Assembly: GCA_021234155.1 (NCBI GenBank)
Contig: JAJEKV010000048.1
Span: 2,652,841 to 2,716,840, forward strand
Origin: Isoetes taiwanensis
Taxonomy: Eukaryota > Streptophyta > Lycopodiopsida > Isoetales > Isoetaceae
Length of the DNA stretch: 64,000 nt
Direction: 5' to 3'
The notes below the pieces were generated by a model that was given only the letters and a program-made list of their open reading frames with translations, was not told the DNA's origin and did not search any database. The translations under genes and the position numbers were made by a program. This document shows, piece after piece, positions 23,311 to 35,176 of the stretch. The number at the start of each line of letters is the position of its first letter. Positions within the stretch are counted from its first letter, which is position 1.

Positions 23311-24273
23311 ATGTTCCACAAAATATAAACAATTTTGGTTCAGAAATAAGTGACTAAAGAAGTTCACTTCAAAAGTAAAATAGGTGGGTAAAGTTCACTT
23401 AGACCATACGGTAGCTTTTGCATATTCAATACTCTTCATAAGATTCCAGGCGCATGGCACAGGTTATTAGTAGCTTTTGCATATTCAATACTCTTCATAA
23501 GATTCCAGGTGCATGGCACACTCTACTGGAGCTAAGCATGCACTTTCAAATTTCCTAAAGCTCACTCGTAATGTCAACACCTATAACCTCTGCCTCTGTT
23601 GCATGTATTGACTATAGACACACGACATGATGTAAATTTAAGAAAGGCTAAACAAAAAGTAGTAGAATGAACAAAATCTAGTCAATATCACCTCCTATTT
23701 TTTGAATTATTGCTTTTACTTTATAATATATTATGGAAAATGAAAATCATGAAGTCCCTCTACTTCTACTTCATTAATTGCTCTTACTTTATATTATGGA
23801 AAATGAAAATCATGAGCTCCCTCTATACATCATTAAACAATAGGACATGGCAAATAGCATAGTGTCTGACAATATTCCAAAGTTAAATTATAAGAGTGAA
23901 AAAACAGGACGGCAATTAGCATAAGCTAAACACTTGCTTTATTGTTACAATAGCTTTTTCTTTTTAGCTGAAATATTGCAAGGAGGCATCAACCATATAG
24001 ATTTAAAACCATACATTGATATGTCAGATGTGCATTTCCATTTTGCAGGCTACATAAATTTGAATCAATTAGATTATTTGGAATGGAATGATTGGTGTGA
24101 ATACTTTGGGCACAGAAAGCTCTTATATTCGAGTAAATAACAGCACCAAATATGGCATATGAGGATGATGAAACATGATGTCATGCTAAATCTTCGTCCG
24201 CCATATGCATTCCAGCTGTCCTACCTAGCTAACTCCAATGTTATGGCATGTTCTCCTAAAGCAGATTTTTATG
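23311..24273. other. Intergenic with a 51-bp direct repeat
   Basis: TAGCTTTTGCATATTCAATA and its continuation occur at about 23412-23462 and again at 23471-23521, nearly identical. The open frame at 23934-24140 on the plus strand has no recognisable domain. Confidence 0.45.
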
Positions 24274-27152
24274 TTGCTTTTCTTTTCAATTTTGACAACA
24301 CCAAAAGATGTGTGTCAAAGCAATTGCAGACTTCCTGCTTGTTGCTTATTTTCACAACGAATGACGTCGACGGCACTTAAGTGCAACTTCATAGAAGTTG
24401 TTGCACATTAAATAAGGTATTCCCAAATGAATGCTTTTCTACCACACCACAACAAAGCTTTTCCCCAGATTGTTGTGCAATTGATAGAAGACAGTTCTGA
24501 AAAAACTATTTACATTCCACATAGTCATACCCACAGTCATCCATGCTGCCTTTGCCTAAGAACTAAAAAGAACTAAAAAGAATACACTTTTGGGAAAAAC
24601 CTTACTTTCAGAAAGCAGAACAGTAATATGGAAGCTCGTTTTAGATAAGTGATCACTCCCATTTAGAACAAAGAAACCAGAATATGGATCGCCTCTGTGC
24701 GCACACTGCAACCAAATAATATCCAAAAGAATTAAGGCTTAAATCTGGCAAATATAGACTAACATATGCATCTAAAACAACAAAAATGAAAATCAGAGAG
24801 TTTATGCAGCATATAAAGACGGCCTGACAGCAAGACTGCATGCTACCTCAACTGTACGCAAGATAAATCAATGAAATTGCAAATACTGCAACTTTGATTG
24901 GCTGCCCGGCAACATGTTTTCTTATGTAATGTGTTTTTTAGATGCGTTCTTGCCTAATCATGGTTTTCCAAAACCATATCAAAATGTTTTCTTACCTAAT
25001 GTGTGATCGTTGGAACACCACAATAGTCTGCCCCTGTCCATATTTCCTTGATATTAGTCATGACTCAGAAAAGATCCAAGAACATTCTAGAGGAATAATA
25101 TTATACCAAATCCAGTTGATAACGAAGCTTATGATGTACAGTAGGTACAACCAGAATACCTGCAGAACAACCATAATTTATTATCCATGCAGTTCATAAG
25201 AAAACAAATTTTATATACAGGTCCGGTTCAAACTATAATAGCCATATGTGCTTTCTAAAGACTTGAAAATGCATTGGAGCAATTGCTAAAATCAAACTTG
25301 GTTTTCCAAGCTTATAATGAACGCAAATGCATTTCTGTTAGAAGCAGAATGCTCTTCACCTTGTAAAAGATATAATAGCTACATATCTTAGAATAAAATA
25401 GAACCAGGCGCATACCTTTAGAAAAGAAGATAAGGAAGTAGGCTCCTTTCCAAGATGGAAGCATGTGATAAGCGAGGCACTACAAACGCACAGAGCCAAA
25501 AATATGTTTGTGTTAAATGCTTCCAAAATCAAATCATAGGTAGTATCTATGACAAAGTAAGCCCCCATAAGTAAAGCAACGCATTTACAAGATCCAAAAA
25601 TGAAATGCAAGAAAAGGGCTTTCACGGATGCATGATAAGGATTGCATGCATGCTCCAAGTAACTTTCAGATTGTTGGTTGCTGCTTTTCTTTTCAATTCT
25701 GACAACACCAAAAGATGTGTGTCAAAGCAATTGCAGACTTCCTGCTTGTGGCTCTTTATTTTCACAAAGAATGACGTCGACGGCACTTAAGTGCAACTTC
25801 ATAGAAGTTGTTGCACATTAAATAAGGTATTCCCAAATGTATACTTTTCTACCGGACCACAACAAAGCTTTTCCCCAGATTATTGTGCAATTGATAGAAG
25901 ACGATTCTGAAAAAACTATTTACGTTCCACATAGTCATACCCATAGTCATCCATGCTGCCTTTGCCTAAGAACTAAAAAGAACTAAAAGGAATACACTTT
26001 TGGGAAAAAACTTACTTTCAGAAAGCAGAACAGTAATATGGAAGCTCGTTTTAGATAAGTGAACACTCCCATTTGGAACAAAGAAACCAGAATATGGATA
26101 GCCTCTGTGTGCACACTGCAACCAAATAATACCCAAAAGAATTAAGGCTTAAATCTGGCAAATATAGACTCCAAAAGAATTAAGGCTTAAATCTGGCAAA
26201 TATAGACTAACATATGCATCTAAAACAACAAAAATGAAAATCAGAGAGTTTATGCAGCATATAAAGACGGCCTGACAGCAAGACTGCTTGATACCTCAGC
26301 TGTACGCAAGATAAATCAATGAAATAGCAAATACTGCAACTTCGATTGGCTGCTCGGCAAGATGTTTTCTTATGTAATGTGTTTTTTAGATGCTTTCTTG
26401 CCCTATCAGATGTTTTCTTACCTAATCATGGTTTTCCAAAACCATATCAAAATGTTTTCTTACCTAATGTGTGATCGCTGGAACACCACAATAGTCTGTC
26501 GCCGCCCCTGTCCATATTTCCTTGATATTAGTTCTGACTCAGAAAAGATCCAAGAACATTCTAGAGGAATAATATTATACCAAATCCAGTTGATAACGAA
26601 GCTTATGATATACAGTAGGTACAACCAGAATACTTGCAGAACAACCATAATTTATTATCCATGCAGATCATAAGAAAACAAATTTTATGTATAGGTCTAG
26701 TTCAAACTATAATAGCCATGTGTGCTTTCTAAAGACTTGAAAATGCATTGGAGTAATTGCTAAAATCAAACTTGGTTTTCCAAGCTTATAATGAATGCAA
26801 ATGCATTTTTGTTAGAAGCAGAATGCTCTTCACCTTGTAAGAGATATAATAGCTACATATCTTAGAATAAAATAGAACCAGACGCATACCTTTAGAAACG
26901 AAGATAAGGAAATAGGCTCCTTTCCAAGATGGAAGCATGTGATAAGAGAGGCACTACAAACGCACAGAGCCAAAAATATGTTTGTGTTGAATGCTTCCAA
27001 AATCAAATCATAGGTAGTATCTATGGCAAAGTAAGCCCCCATAAGTGAAGCAACGCATTTGCAATATCCAAAAATGAAATGCAAGAAAAGGGCTTTCATG
27101 GATGCATGATAAGGATTGCGTGCATGCTCCAAGTAACTTTCAGATTGTTGGA
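24274..27152. repeat. 1.4-kb tandem duplication with exon-like membrane segments on the minus strand
   Basis: 24274-25678 and 25682-27152 are highly similar head-to-tail copies. The second has an extra 38-bp internal duplication near 26130-26205. On the minus strand each copy holds an open stretch (25356-25658 and about 26890-27180) reading AYF(V/A)IDTTYDLILEAF and NIFLALCVCSASLITCFHLG, then a possible donor GTATGCG. Shorter open pieces follow near 26500 and 26050, the latter with GFFVPNGSVHLSKTSFH. This suggests duplicated exons of an unidentified multi-pass membrane protein. I could not name the family or confirm that either copy is expressed. Confidence 0.75.
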
Positions 27153-27831
27153 TGACTACAGTAACCAAGTAAAACAGATGAAAAAGGGCTTTGACTGATG
27201 CACGCATTTTCTTTGCATTTGCTCCTGCTGAGAAAATCAAACATATTCTTGACTGTACAATATAACGATTTGGTTTATGAAAAGGCATGTTCTTTTTTCT
27301 TCTCAAAAGCAAGTTAGAAGAGATCACTGTTTCACTGTTTCAGGTTTGAAGGTGCTTTGGATTGGGTGCTGTTGAGATCATACTGAAGAAGTTACTGAAG
27401 TTTTTAGAGGTTAACTGGATCTGAATATCTACAAATAATATCTGCTCTTCCCCATGGCTATTCTAAATAAGTAGCATAGCCTGCATGTCATTTTTCAATG
27501 CTTTCCTATATTGTCTTGAACATGTGAAAACCTGTGTCAAACAGTAAGGACAAATAAGTAACACATGCTCTTCTCATACGGTGATGGCTCTTTCAGATCC
27601 AGCCATAGCCATTTCAGAATCCCCTGTTGGTTCCATGGCTTCCTTTCTTATCTCTAAAGAGCTTGTGGGTAGCACAACATGTAGAACCAGAACTGTGAAA
27701 ACGACATCGGATGGCATTACCAAGAAACAAACTGAGACCTACGAATTAAAGATGGATTCGAATGTCCTCCTCTGCTTTATTTAGCATGTTGTTCTTAGAG
27801 TTTCCACACAAAGAAAGCAAATGCAATTTAC

Positions 27832-28060
27832 CTTGAGCTTGTCTGAGGGCTTATATTCCAGCTTCTTGGCCCGAGGCCTGGGTTCCACTTCATGATCCAC
27901 ACCAGGTTGTTGCTCTTGCTTTTGAAGCAGAAATTGCTTGCCTTCTCCCGACATTTTCACTCTGTGAAACAGTAAGTACTATTGTTAACATACATTAGAT
28001 ACAATCTACGTCCAGTGCCAAACAGAAATGGTGCGTACCTGCTGCTTCCTCAAACTCTAA
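27832..28060 (-). CDS. First exon of a glucose/ribitol dehydrogenase-like short-chain dehydrogenase (partial)
   Basis: The coding exon is 27832-27954: 41 codons starting MSGEGKQFLLQKQ and ending YKPSDKLK at a phase-0 donor (GTAAAT). The pattern QEQQPGxxHEVEPRP, then YKPSDKLK, is that of the N terminus of plant glucose and ribitol dehydrogenase homologs, whose next residues form the GxxxGIG cofactor loop. A 5'-UTR intron fits at 27962-28038 (GTACGC to CACAG). No exon with the cofactor loop or the YxxxK active site was found to the left. The gene may have a long intron reaching beyond what I recognise, or only this exon is left. Confidence 0.6.
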
Positions 28061-28618
28061 GCTGAGATTCGCAGAAGAAACTGATACCTAGAGGGAGATG
28101 CAAGATCAGTGTCGTCCGCCATAATCGAGATGCAACAAAAAATATCCAGCCACCATTGCTACTGTAGAGTAACCAATAACCCAGTTGTTGCATGCAATAT
28201 TCCTGCCAGAAGGCCTCTAGAATCAAAGGTCTGGCTGCAAAAAGATTTAGAAGACATGGAGTTCCGGATTGAAGCTTTTGTGTCCAACCTCGGCATCGCT
28301 CAGTAAACCGAGGAAGGAAAAAACAGACGGATCAATCTAAACGGCTCCATAATGTTGCTCTTGCTACTGCAGGGTGAAGTGCAGGAAAACCAAGACATCG
28401 CCAGATTGCTGTGCTCTGCTTTGGCGAACTCTGGCCGCCATGCTGCATTAACCCATGGGCACCACCCAAAAATCGATGCCGGAAAAATAAAGAGAAACAA
28501 CAAAAATCTCTTGAAAGAATAACTTTGTCGGAAACCCTTTTTCAGGTGCCAAATGTAACACCCTGAAAAGGGCACACCGGCATGAAAGAGAATGGGCAAA
28601 AATTTTTAAGTAAATAAG
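28061..28618. other. Upstream region of the dehydrogenase first exon
   Basis: It holds the presumed promoter and leader. An open minus-strand frame at 28300-28599 has no recognisable domain. GGGCACACCGGCATGAAAGAG at 28569 partly resembles CACCGGCATGAAAGAG near 1060, a short match of unknown meaning. Confidence 0.35.
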
Positions 28619-28648
28619 CTAGTAAACGTGTGCTCGGCGTTGCCGGGC
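28619..28648 (-). mobile_element. Helitron-type 3' terminus
   Basis: CTAG (28619-28622), TAAACGTGT, then GCTCGGC-GTT-GCCGGGC (28632-28648). Spacer and hairpin match the 21854 terminus closely. The flanking base is G on the plus strand instead of the usual A. The element extends rightward. Confidence 0.65.
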
Positions 28649-29714
28649 CAATGTCCTTGCACGTGTTTTTACTCAACTTTTAACGTCCATATGTGCAACT
28701 TCAACAACAATGTATATTGATATTGGCAAGAATGGACATTATTTGTTTTTGTAATTATTCTTATTAAAATTGTCTAATGACAGTATCATCAATGTATTAA
28801 CTTTGCATTTATGGCTAGGGGCTGTTAAATCTAGAAAGATGAAAATTTGGAAAGACAAATCCAAAACTTATGCTCAAAATCTCACCCTTAGAAGTAGTTA
28901 AGTACATCAACAAAAAAAATAGGTAGAGAAATGCAAAACACAAAATTTTGTTCTAGTTCATTGGCATACTTCAGTTCATGATGGAACTTTAAATATGCAT
29001 TTCCACGTGGCACACATCACCAAAAGCCTAATCTTGTGCTTTTTTGGATGCTCCCGTGATATCTTCACTTCTCCTACAGATGATACCTTAGCCGACGTAA
29101 AAGTGAAATGCACGTGCAATTAATTCAAACTGGCCACGATGTCTCACGACTATCAAGCACATGAGACAACTCATTCGAAGGTAGGCTCGTATAATGGAAT
29201 CAGATATCGCCTCAGGACTCCACAATTGGTAGACCCTAAAATGCACTCCATTATATATTCCAACACATGTGATTTTGTTTGCTACTAAAATGCCAATTCG
29301 TCAGTGCACAATGTCGTTTGTCATCTGATAAAAGAGATAAACAATTGGAAGTTAGTCAAAACACTACATTATCCAATAGGTAGATACATATACTCCATCC
29401 TCCACCTACCTCCCTCAAAGCACATCCACGTACATAACATTCCCTTGGGTAGACTTCAGCAAATAGGAAGTTATCAATTGGTTGGATGTAGTGCTCCAAC
29501 TTGACAACCTCATCGGTGCAAAATATTTCTTTGGTCTTTACAATGAGCTCCTCAATTTCCACACTTGCTACCCCATGCACATGAACATGGCATTTTCGTT
29601 CCCAATGATATACCATGACCCAAGAGCGCATATAACAAAAGTAACACCGGAGACGCAATAATTTTTGTTACCCTTTAGACATTTAGCAATAAGGTGACCA
29701 AAGACATACCACAG
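28649..29714. other. Non-coding, probably inside a Helitron-type element
   Basis: No gene recognised on either strand. Confidence 0.4.
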
Positions 29715-29860
29715 GACCAAAATATGTAGCATAATAACAGGGGGTTTTCTTTATGTTTTTGTACGCTTTTCACAAAGGTTTTCCTATGATTTCGTGATGT
29801 ATTCAAACGGATGTACTAATGCGTACATCTAGAGTGCACCATTTCTGAGCCATTGATTTT
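29715..29860 (+). repeat. Dispersed repeat, copy 1 (inverted copy at 37850-37990)
   Basis: Shared order with the reverse complement of 37850-37990: AATATGTAGCAT, TAACAGGGGGTTTT, TACGCTTTT, then ATCTAGAGTGCAC. About 140 bp with moderate divergence. Confidence 0.75.
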
Positions 29861-30030
29861 AACCTTTTTTTTTCAATGGTCAACAACCAATGGCTCACAA
29901 CAAAAGCCCTTTTTTTGTGCGTGTGGTGCATAATGGGCACATGAAGGACCATTGATTTTAGCCTTTTTTTTTCAATGGCTCACAACAAAAGCCCTTTTTT
30001 TGTGCGTGTGGTGCATAATGGGCACATGAC
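29861..30030. repeat. Tandem duplication of about 90 bp
   Basis: The block CTCACAACAAAAGCCC, T7, GTGCGTGTGGTGCATAATGG, GCACATG occurs twice (ends near 29944 and 30028), each preceded by CCATTGATTTTA(A/G)CC. Confidence 0.88.
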
Positions 30031-30680
30031 GGGCTTGAAGGGCACATGTAGTGCAGTTTCCCCGCCGGCAACACATTTCTTATTATAACTTTTTATTCAG
30101 AGCTCTGTTTGAGATGATTTTTATTGCGTTGGAAAGCTCTCTCCGAGATCTTTTTGATAGTGTATGATATGGATATGTTTGGTTAAGTTATCTATGCTAA
30201 AACAGTAATTTTTTGGCCGGGTTTGGTAGTTTTTCACATCCTATCAGCTGATTAATACAGGATTGCGCTATTGGATATTGTTTTATGGCTCATTCTGAAT
30301 GAAGCTTGCAAAAAATTACCATGCATTTTTAGATTTTGAGGCAGTTATTAAGCAAATTCCAAGGCTTCTAGATCCTTGTGCTAACAAACAGAAAAGTTTC
30401 CCACTTTAGTTTCTCACCACAAGAATCCATGGAGGCGAAAGGCTGCTGTTAAATTCTAGTTGAAAAATGTTTGTGTATAGGTGTTGCAAACTTTATGACT
30501 TTCAGAATAATGGGATCAATATGCTCTATCTTTATGGTAACTCTAGATTCAGGGCAAATAGGTATTCGTTGCATATTCAAGACTTCTGGATTGGAATATG
30601 ATTCTGTTCAACCTCTAGATATTTTATAACAGTGTATTTTTTAGTATATTTGAGCTGTCTTTGGTATGCATTTGCTCCTC
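30031..30680. other. Intergenic, nothing recognised
   Basis: AT-rich, no supported coding feature. Confidence 0.4.
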
Positions 30681-31135
30681 TATACACATAATTCTGTGTT
30701 CCAATAATGAGACTACAAATAAGCTAGGTTGTGCACACATGACAAGCTATTAATGTTGCATGCAAGGGGCAAAGACCATGCATCGCTCGTAATGCATGCA
30801 ATGGACAAACACCGTGTATTGCTCTTGCATGCAATGGGCAAAATACACATAATTCTGTGTTCTAATATTGAGACTACGAACAAGCTAGTTTGTGCAGACA
30901 TGACAAGCTATTAATGTTGCATGCAATGGGAAAAGACCATGCATTGCTCTTAATGCATGCAATCGGCAAAGGCGTATTGCTCTTGCATGCAATGGGCAAA
31001 GACCATGCATTGCTCTTGGGGCTGTTTAGATCCACCCAATACGATAAGTCATTTTTTGCTCTTAATGCATGCAATGGGAAAACACCGTGCATTGCTCTTG
31101 GGGCTATTTAGATCCACCCTATCATAAATCATTTT
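30681..31135. repeat. Complex minisatellite of GCATGCAATGG-type units
   Basis: A unit of about 161 bp starting ACACATAATTCTGTGTTC repeats at about 30683 and 30844. Within it, shorter units built on TTGCATGCAATGGGCAAA and ACCATGCATTGCTCTT recur six or more times to 31100. A second block, GGGGCT(G/A)TTTAGATCCACCC, repeats at 31018 and 31101. Confidence 0.85.
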
Positions 31136-31577
31136 CTCCCAATCGTTGAACGCTTGTATGGAACTAGATACTTTCCCTAAGGGCCCGATTTTTTTTTTTT
31201 TTTTTTTTTTTAATATAGCAACCAACAACTACCATTAACATTAACTTAAACCATTGCACAAGTGTTTCTAATGTTATTACATGCATAAGTGTTTGTAAAA
31301 ATAGTACGTGAAGTTATGCCATCCTTAGTGCCTGAAGGCCTTTATTAGGGCATGAAGGGCCCATTTTTTTATTAATATAAATATATAGAATGGGACTCGC
31401 ATGAAACCAACAAACCGTCCGACTTGCTTCTCATTCATCTCAGCAGATTTTCTACAATGGTGGATAGTGCGTAGCCGCACACATGCGAACTACCCATAAA
31501 AAATAAAGGGAAAATCCAATTATATCATTTGGACCCCAACAAAATACAATGCTAATAGAGACTGGGCTAGTGTACCT
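31136..31577. other. Intergenic with T run and partial inverted-repeat element end
   Basis: A T run (31189-31211) is followed by AGCAACCAACAACTACC and TTAAACCATTGCA, a diverged version of the left arm of the element at 32401. It may be a degraded third copy. Confidence 0.4.
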
Positions 31578-31656
31578 GCCGAAAGCTTATCACCGGGATT
31601 AAAAAACCCCGCCCTTTCAGGTTTTCGAGGAAAAACCCTAGTGATAAGCCTTCGGC
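31578..31656. repeat. Stem-loop, 16-bp arms with one mismatch
   Basis: GCCGAAAGCTTATCAC (31578-31593) pairs with GTGATAAGCCTTCGGC (31641-31656) across a 47-nt loop. It could be one end of an inverted-repeat element or a transcribed hairpin. Confidence 0.75.
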
Positions 31657-31860
31657 AAGGGGCTTGGACAAACGTAAGGCATAAAAATTGCTCCCAAAAC
31701 CCACGAATGGAAAAGTCGAAACAGATGTCGCTCGCTAACCACGTGCACGCACATCACCAACAAAACAACAAGACAAACCAAACCTCCCGAGAGTGGAGGG
31801 GGCTGATTCTGTAGCGTGCCACGCGATAAAAATACAATAACAAAGAAGGGGGATGGTGGG

Positions 31861-32401
31861 TTCAAAGAGAATAAGGTACTGCTGAGAGAGAAGAGGAAGC
31901 GCCGATGAGAAGTCGAAGCAGAAACGCGCCTAAAATAGCGAAGTCCCAACCAGAACGGGCATGCGCCGCCCGCATGCATGCAAAACATGCATGCTCGTCC
32001 CATTCTAGAATGGCGATCCGATGTCTCGGATCGATGGGATTCTAGAATGGGACCGCGCATGAAACCAACAAACGCTTAGAATACCAAAGGACTTCCTTAA
32101 CAAACTAGGATCGAGGACGAAGGTCACAGGATGAAGGCTAAAGGCCGAGAACGGACAACATGAAAGAAACGCCAAATTGGCCAAACCAGGCAGGAAGAAG
32201 CCCCTCCCCTGCCTGGAAACAATTCAAAGAGAATAAGGTACTGCTGAGAGAGAAGAGGAAGTGCCGATGAGAAGTCGAAGCAGAAACGCGCCTAAAATAG
32301 CGAAGTCCCAACCAGAACGGGCATGCGCCGCCCGCATGCATGCAAAATATGCATGCTCGTCCCATTCTAGAATGGCGATCCGATGTCTCGGATCGATGGG
32401 A
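31861..32401. repeat. 180-bp direct repeats, GC-rich
   Basis: 31861-32040 and 32222-32401 are almost identical (two or three differences). They include GCATGCATGCAAAA and the inverted block CCCATTCTAGAATGG...GATCGATGGGA. Open frames across both copies are repeat-derived. The second copy is cut at GGGAT by the inverted-repeat element at 32401; the first continues with TTCTAGAATGGGACC. A related AGAATGGGACTCGCATGAAA lies at 31388. Confidence 0.88.
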
Positions 32402-32886
32402 TATATAGCATATTAACAACCAACACATCACTATAATCAACATTATTTAACACAAACCATTGCATTTAACACATTTAAATTCAAATCCCTTTGAAACCCC
32501 TTTTGGTTTGGGTGCATATTCACACGGGGGGTGACGTAGGGCAGCGAGAGCCCTCATAATTGTATTTTGCACGTACGAAATCAACACCATATAGTATTCC
32601 GCCGCTTGAAATCTTATAGTATTTTGCGAATCTTGTTATACAGTATAGCAAATTTTGTACTTGCATACCCCACAAACGAGGAACTTTACGTACGGTGTAG
32701 ATTAAGGAATAAGGGGTGAATATGCCTATCCAACAACTCTCGTTGCCCGGAGTCACCCCCGTGTGAATATGCACCCAAACCAAAGGGGGTTTCAGGGGGA
32801 TTTGAATTTAAATGTGTTAAATGCAATGGTTTGTGTTAAATAATGTTGATTATAGTGATGTGTTGGTTGTTAATATGCTATATATT
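32401..32886. mobile_element. Foldback/MITE-like element with about 150-bp inverted arms
   Basis: The left arm (32401-32548) and right arm (32737-32886) are reverse complements. Both carry GCATATTAACAACC at the outside, AACCATTGCATTTAACAC, TTTGGTTTGGGTGCATATTC, ACACGGGGG and an inner GAG(A/T)G. The 188-bp centre encodes nothing recognised. No transposase is present, so it is non-autonomous. Confidence 0.85.
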
Positions 32887-34338
32887 TATATTAATAAATT
32901 TATTTATACGCACCGTCTACGTGGATGAAGATATTTGTGGAAGCATATCCATCCCTCAAAATAATAAGTGCCTTTATGCCTTGCGGTCTGGAGAGTGCTT
33001 GGCCCTGGGAGTTGTTGATTATCATACCAAAAGCTGGATGCAAACAGGAATTACATGCGCTCAAACTGGAATTGCCCATTGTGTTTTGCCATTTTCTTCA
33101 TCGGAAAATTGCCCTTAACCAAGAATTTCAGCCATATACACACATTGTTGCCTTCCCAACATACATCAGCATGCTCACTTGAAACATGTTTTTATCTAAT
33201 ACTACAAACACCCATGCTCACTTGAAACATGTCTTTACCAATGCACAGCATTTGCAACTATAAATATTTAAGTTCCAGCATTTGCCCACCGTTGTCGCGC
33301 CTAGTAGGGGTGTATGATTTTTTAACCTTCTATGCAAGACCAGTCCCATGCAGCTCATATCCTTTATAAGTTTTTACGGTTTTACATAGTGATTTTGGGT
33401 TTTGGTCATCTTGCCTCCTAATGATTCACGTGCTTAAGTATATCGGCAAAATAGAAGTTGTAAAATATATACATTTCAACACACTCATTTGATGCACTTA
33501 TTCCATCAAAAAAGTTACATTTGTTCAATACACTTAGTCCATTAAAAAAAAGTATTCCTATTAGAACATATAGGCAATCCGATATCGTCATGTCTACTAT
33601 TTTTATCAACTCCATGTCACTAACGATCTTTTTCAAGCTTAGAAGCATCAAGTGGGTCAATGTGAAGCATGTTTTTACAGCTACCGGATATAGAAACAAA
33701 CGCGCATTCGACAATGCCGAGCATAAAATGGGATGCGCCGCTCACTCCATAACAATAACAACAATTGGCTCATAAATTTTAAATGCAGTAGGTTTGCAAG
33801 ATGGATTGCAAAGCAGTCTGCGTTGTAGATGAAATAGATTAGGGTGGTTGAGTTTTGGGCTTCATAGCTGTGTTGGATGACATTGCATTAGTGGAATAAT
33901 AATATGTCAAACTTAAAATAAATGACATGAATATGTGCATGCCATTCATGCCTAAAAATGTGTGTTAACAAAAAGGAGGCACACCTCATTTGAGATACAT
34001 GCTTATTCCACGAAAAATATGGCTAAATGTGTGCCTCGCGGTGTCGAGGATAAATATAGGCCTGTTTATATACCTTTATGATTTGTGCTTATTATTATAT
34101 ATACCTTTATGATTTTCTTGCATTCATACCAAAAAAAGTTAATTGTGCATATTAAGAAGTAACACTAATTAAGCCATGTATGTCTTGTGATCAATGATAA
34201 TAAGTATACAAAAAATAAATGCCACGCATAAGTCGACCGAAATATCTAATAAATGCATCGGTGATGCAAAACATGTTGATATTTGTGTGTTGGACTTGGA
34301 CATTGTGCTTTTGAGAAATAATCAAAGTTTTAGAATTA
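32887..34338. other. Intergenic, nothing recognised
   Basis: No supported gene. A possible decayed Helitron hairpin, ACAATGCCGAGC, occurs at about 33713 and GCCTCGCGGTGTCGAGG at about 34032. Neither has an adjacent CTAG. Confidence 0.4.
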
Positions 34339-34366
34339 CTAGTTATAGTGCTCGGCGTTGCCGAGC
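34339..34366 (-). mobile_element. Helitron-type 3' terminus
   Basis: A, then CTAG (34339-34342), TTATAGT, and a perfect 7-bp hairpin GCTCGGC-GTT-GCCGAGC (34350-34366). The element extends rightward and would include the CCCH zinc-finger and MetE fragments if it is longer than 3 kb. Confidence 0.7.
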
Positions 34367-35176
34367 TTAGTGATAATTTGAAGAGGTGGTTGTTTAGTAC
34401 TCAAAAAAGATCTAGAGCATAAAATTCAGCATTTGAATAAGATGTAATGTTATGGTTTTCTTCGAAACGTATTTGAATAGCATGATGTGTTTACAGTATC
34501 AACAAAAAGAAATCTAGTCTAAAAGAGTTCGACAATTAAATGTACTATTGTACATTGAAGGGAGAGTGAGAAATGCTCTGACTTTCAATCCACGTTCAAT
34601 AAATATGGTTTAACAATTCTTTCTCATAAAACAAATTAAATCCCCTATAGTTTTGAAAGAATAAGTTCTTAAGAGTTCAAAAGCTTATATGCGATTGGGA
34701 AAGACGACACGCAAGTAGAGATAAATTTCAGAAAGAGGAATAATATAAATAGGTAGGGAATTTCGAGGATATATTATTTTGATTTTATGATGACATTTGA
34801 ACGAAAGAGTTTTTTGGAAAATTGACAATTTGACCAATTAAGACTTCAATCTTGCAGTCCAGAGGAATCTACCATGCAAATGATGAGGGTGGGTACAATA
34901 ATGTTGTAGAACGTAAGATATTTTAAGCACTTTAGATGACACCTTTTTAGATAGAGGCAAATTAATGAGCCATAGAAACAATAGTGCCAAGATAGTGCTT
35001 ATATGGTATAGCTTGTATATCAGAGCGTGAGGATTTGTTGGATGTTCACTTCTTAAAATTGTTTTCCAATTTGTTGTTTAATAACGACAGATAATGCTAA
35101 CCAACATTGGTAATTTACTTGCATTGGTGCCCTACATTTGTAACTATTTCATGTTGGAGACAGTGAGTGAGAATAT

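Noticed and set aside
27581-27784. Plus-strand 67-codon ORF (MALSDPAIAISESPVGSMAS) as a gene
   Set aside because: Looks mildly coding-like but has no recognisable domain or splice partners, and sits just left of the minus-strand dehydrogenase exon.
32843-33182. Overlapping plus-strand ORFs after the foldback element
   Set aside because: No family similarity; the first starts inside the element's inverted arm.
34028-34048. Additional Helitron hairpins at 33713 and 34032
   Set aside because: Stems are imperfect and no CTAG lies within the required distance.
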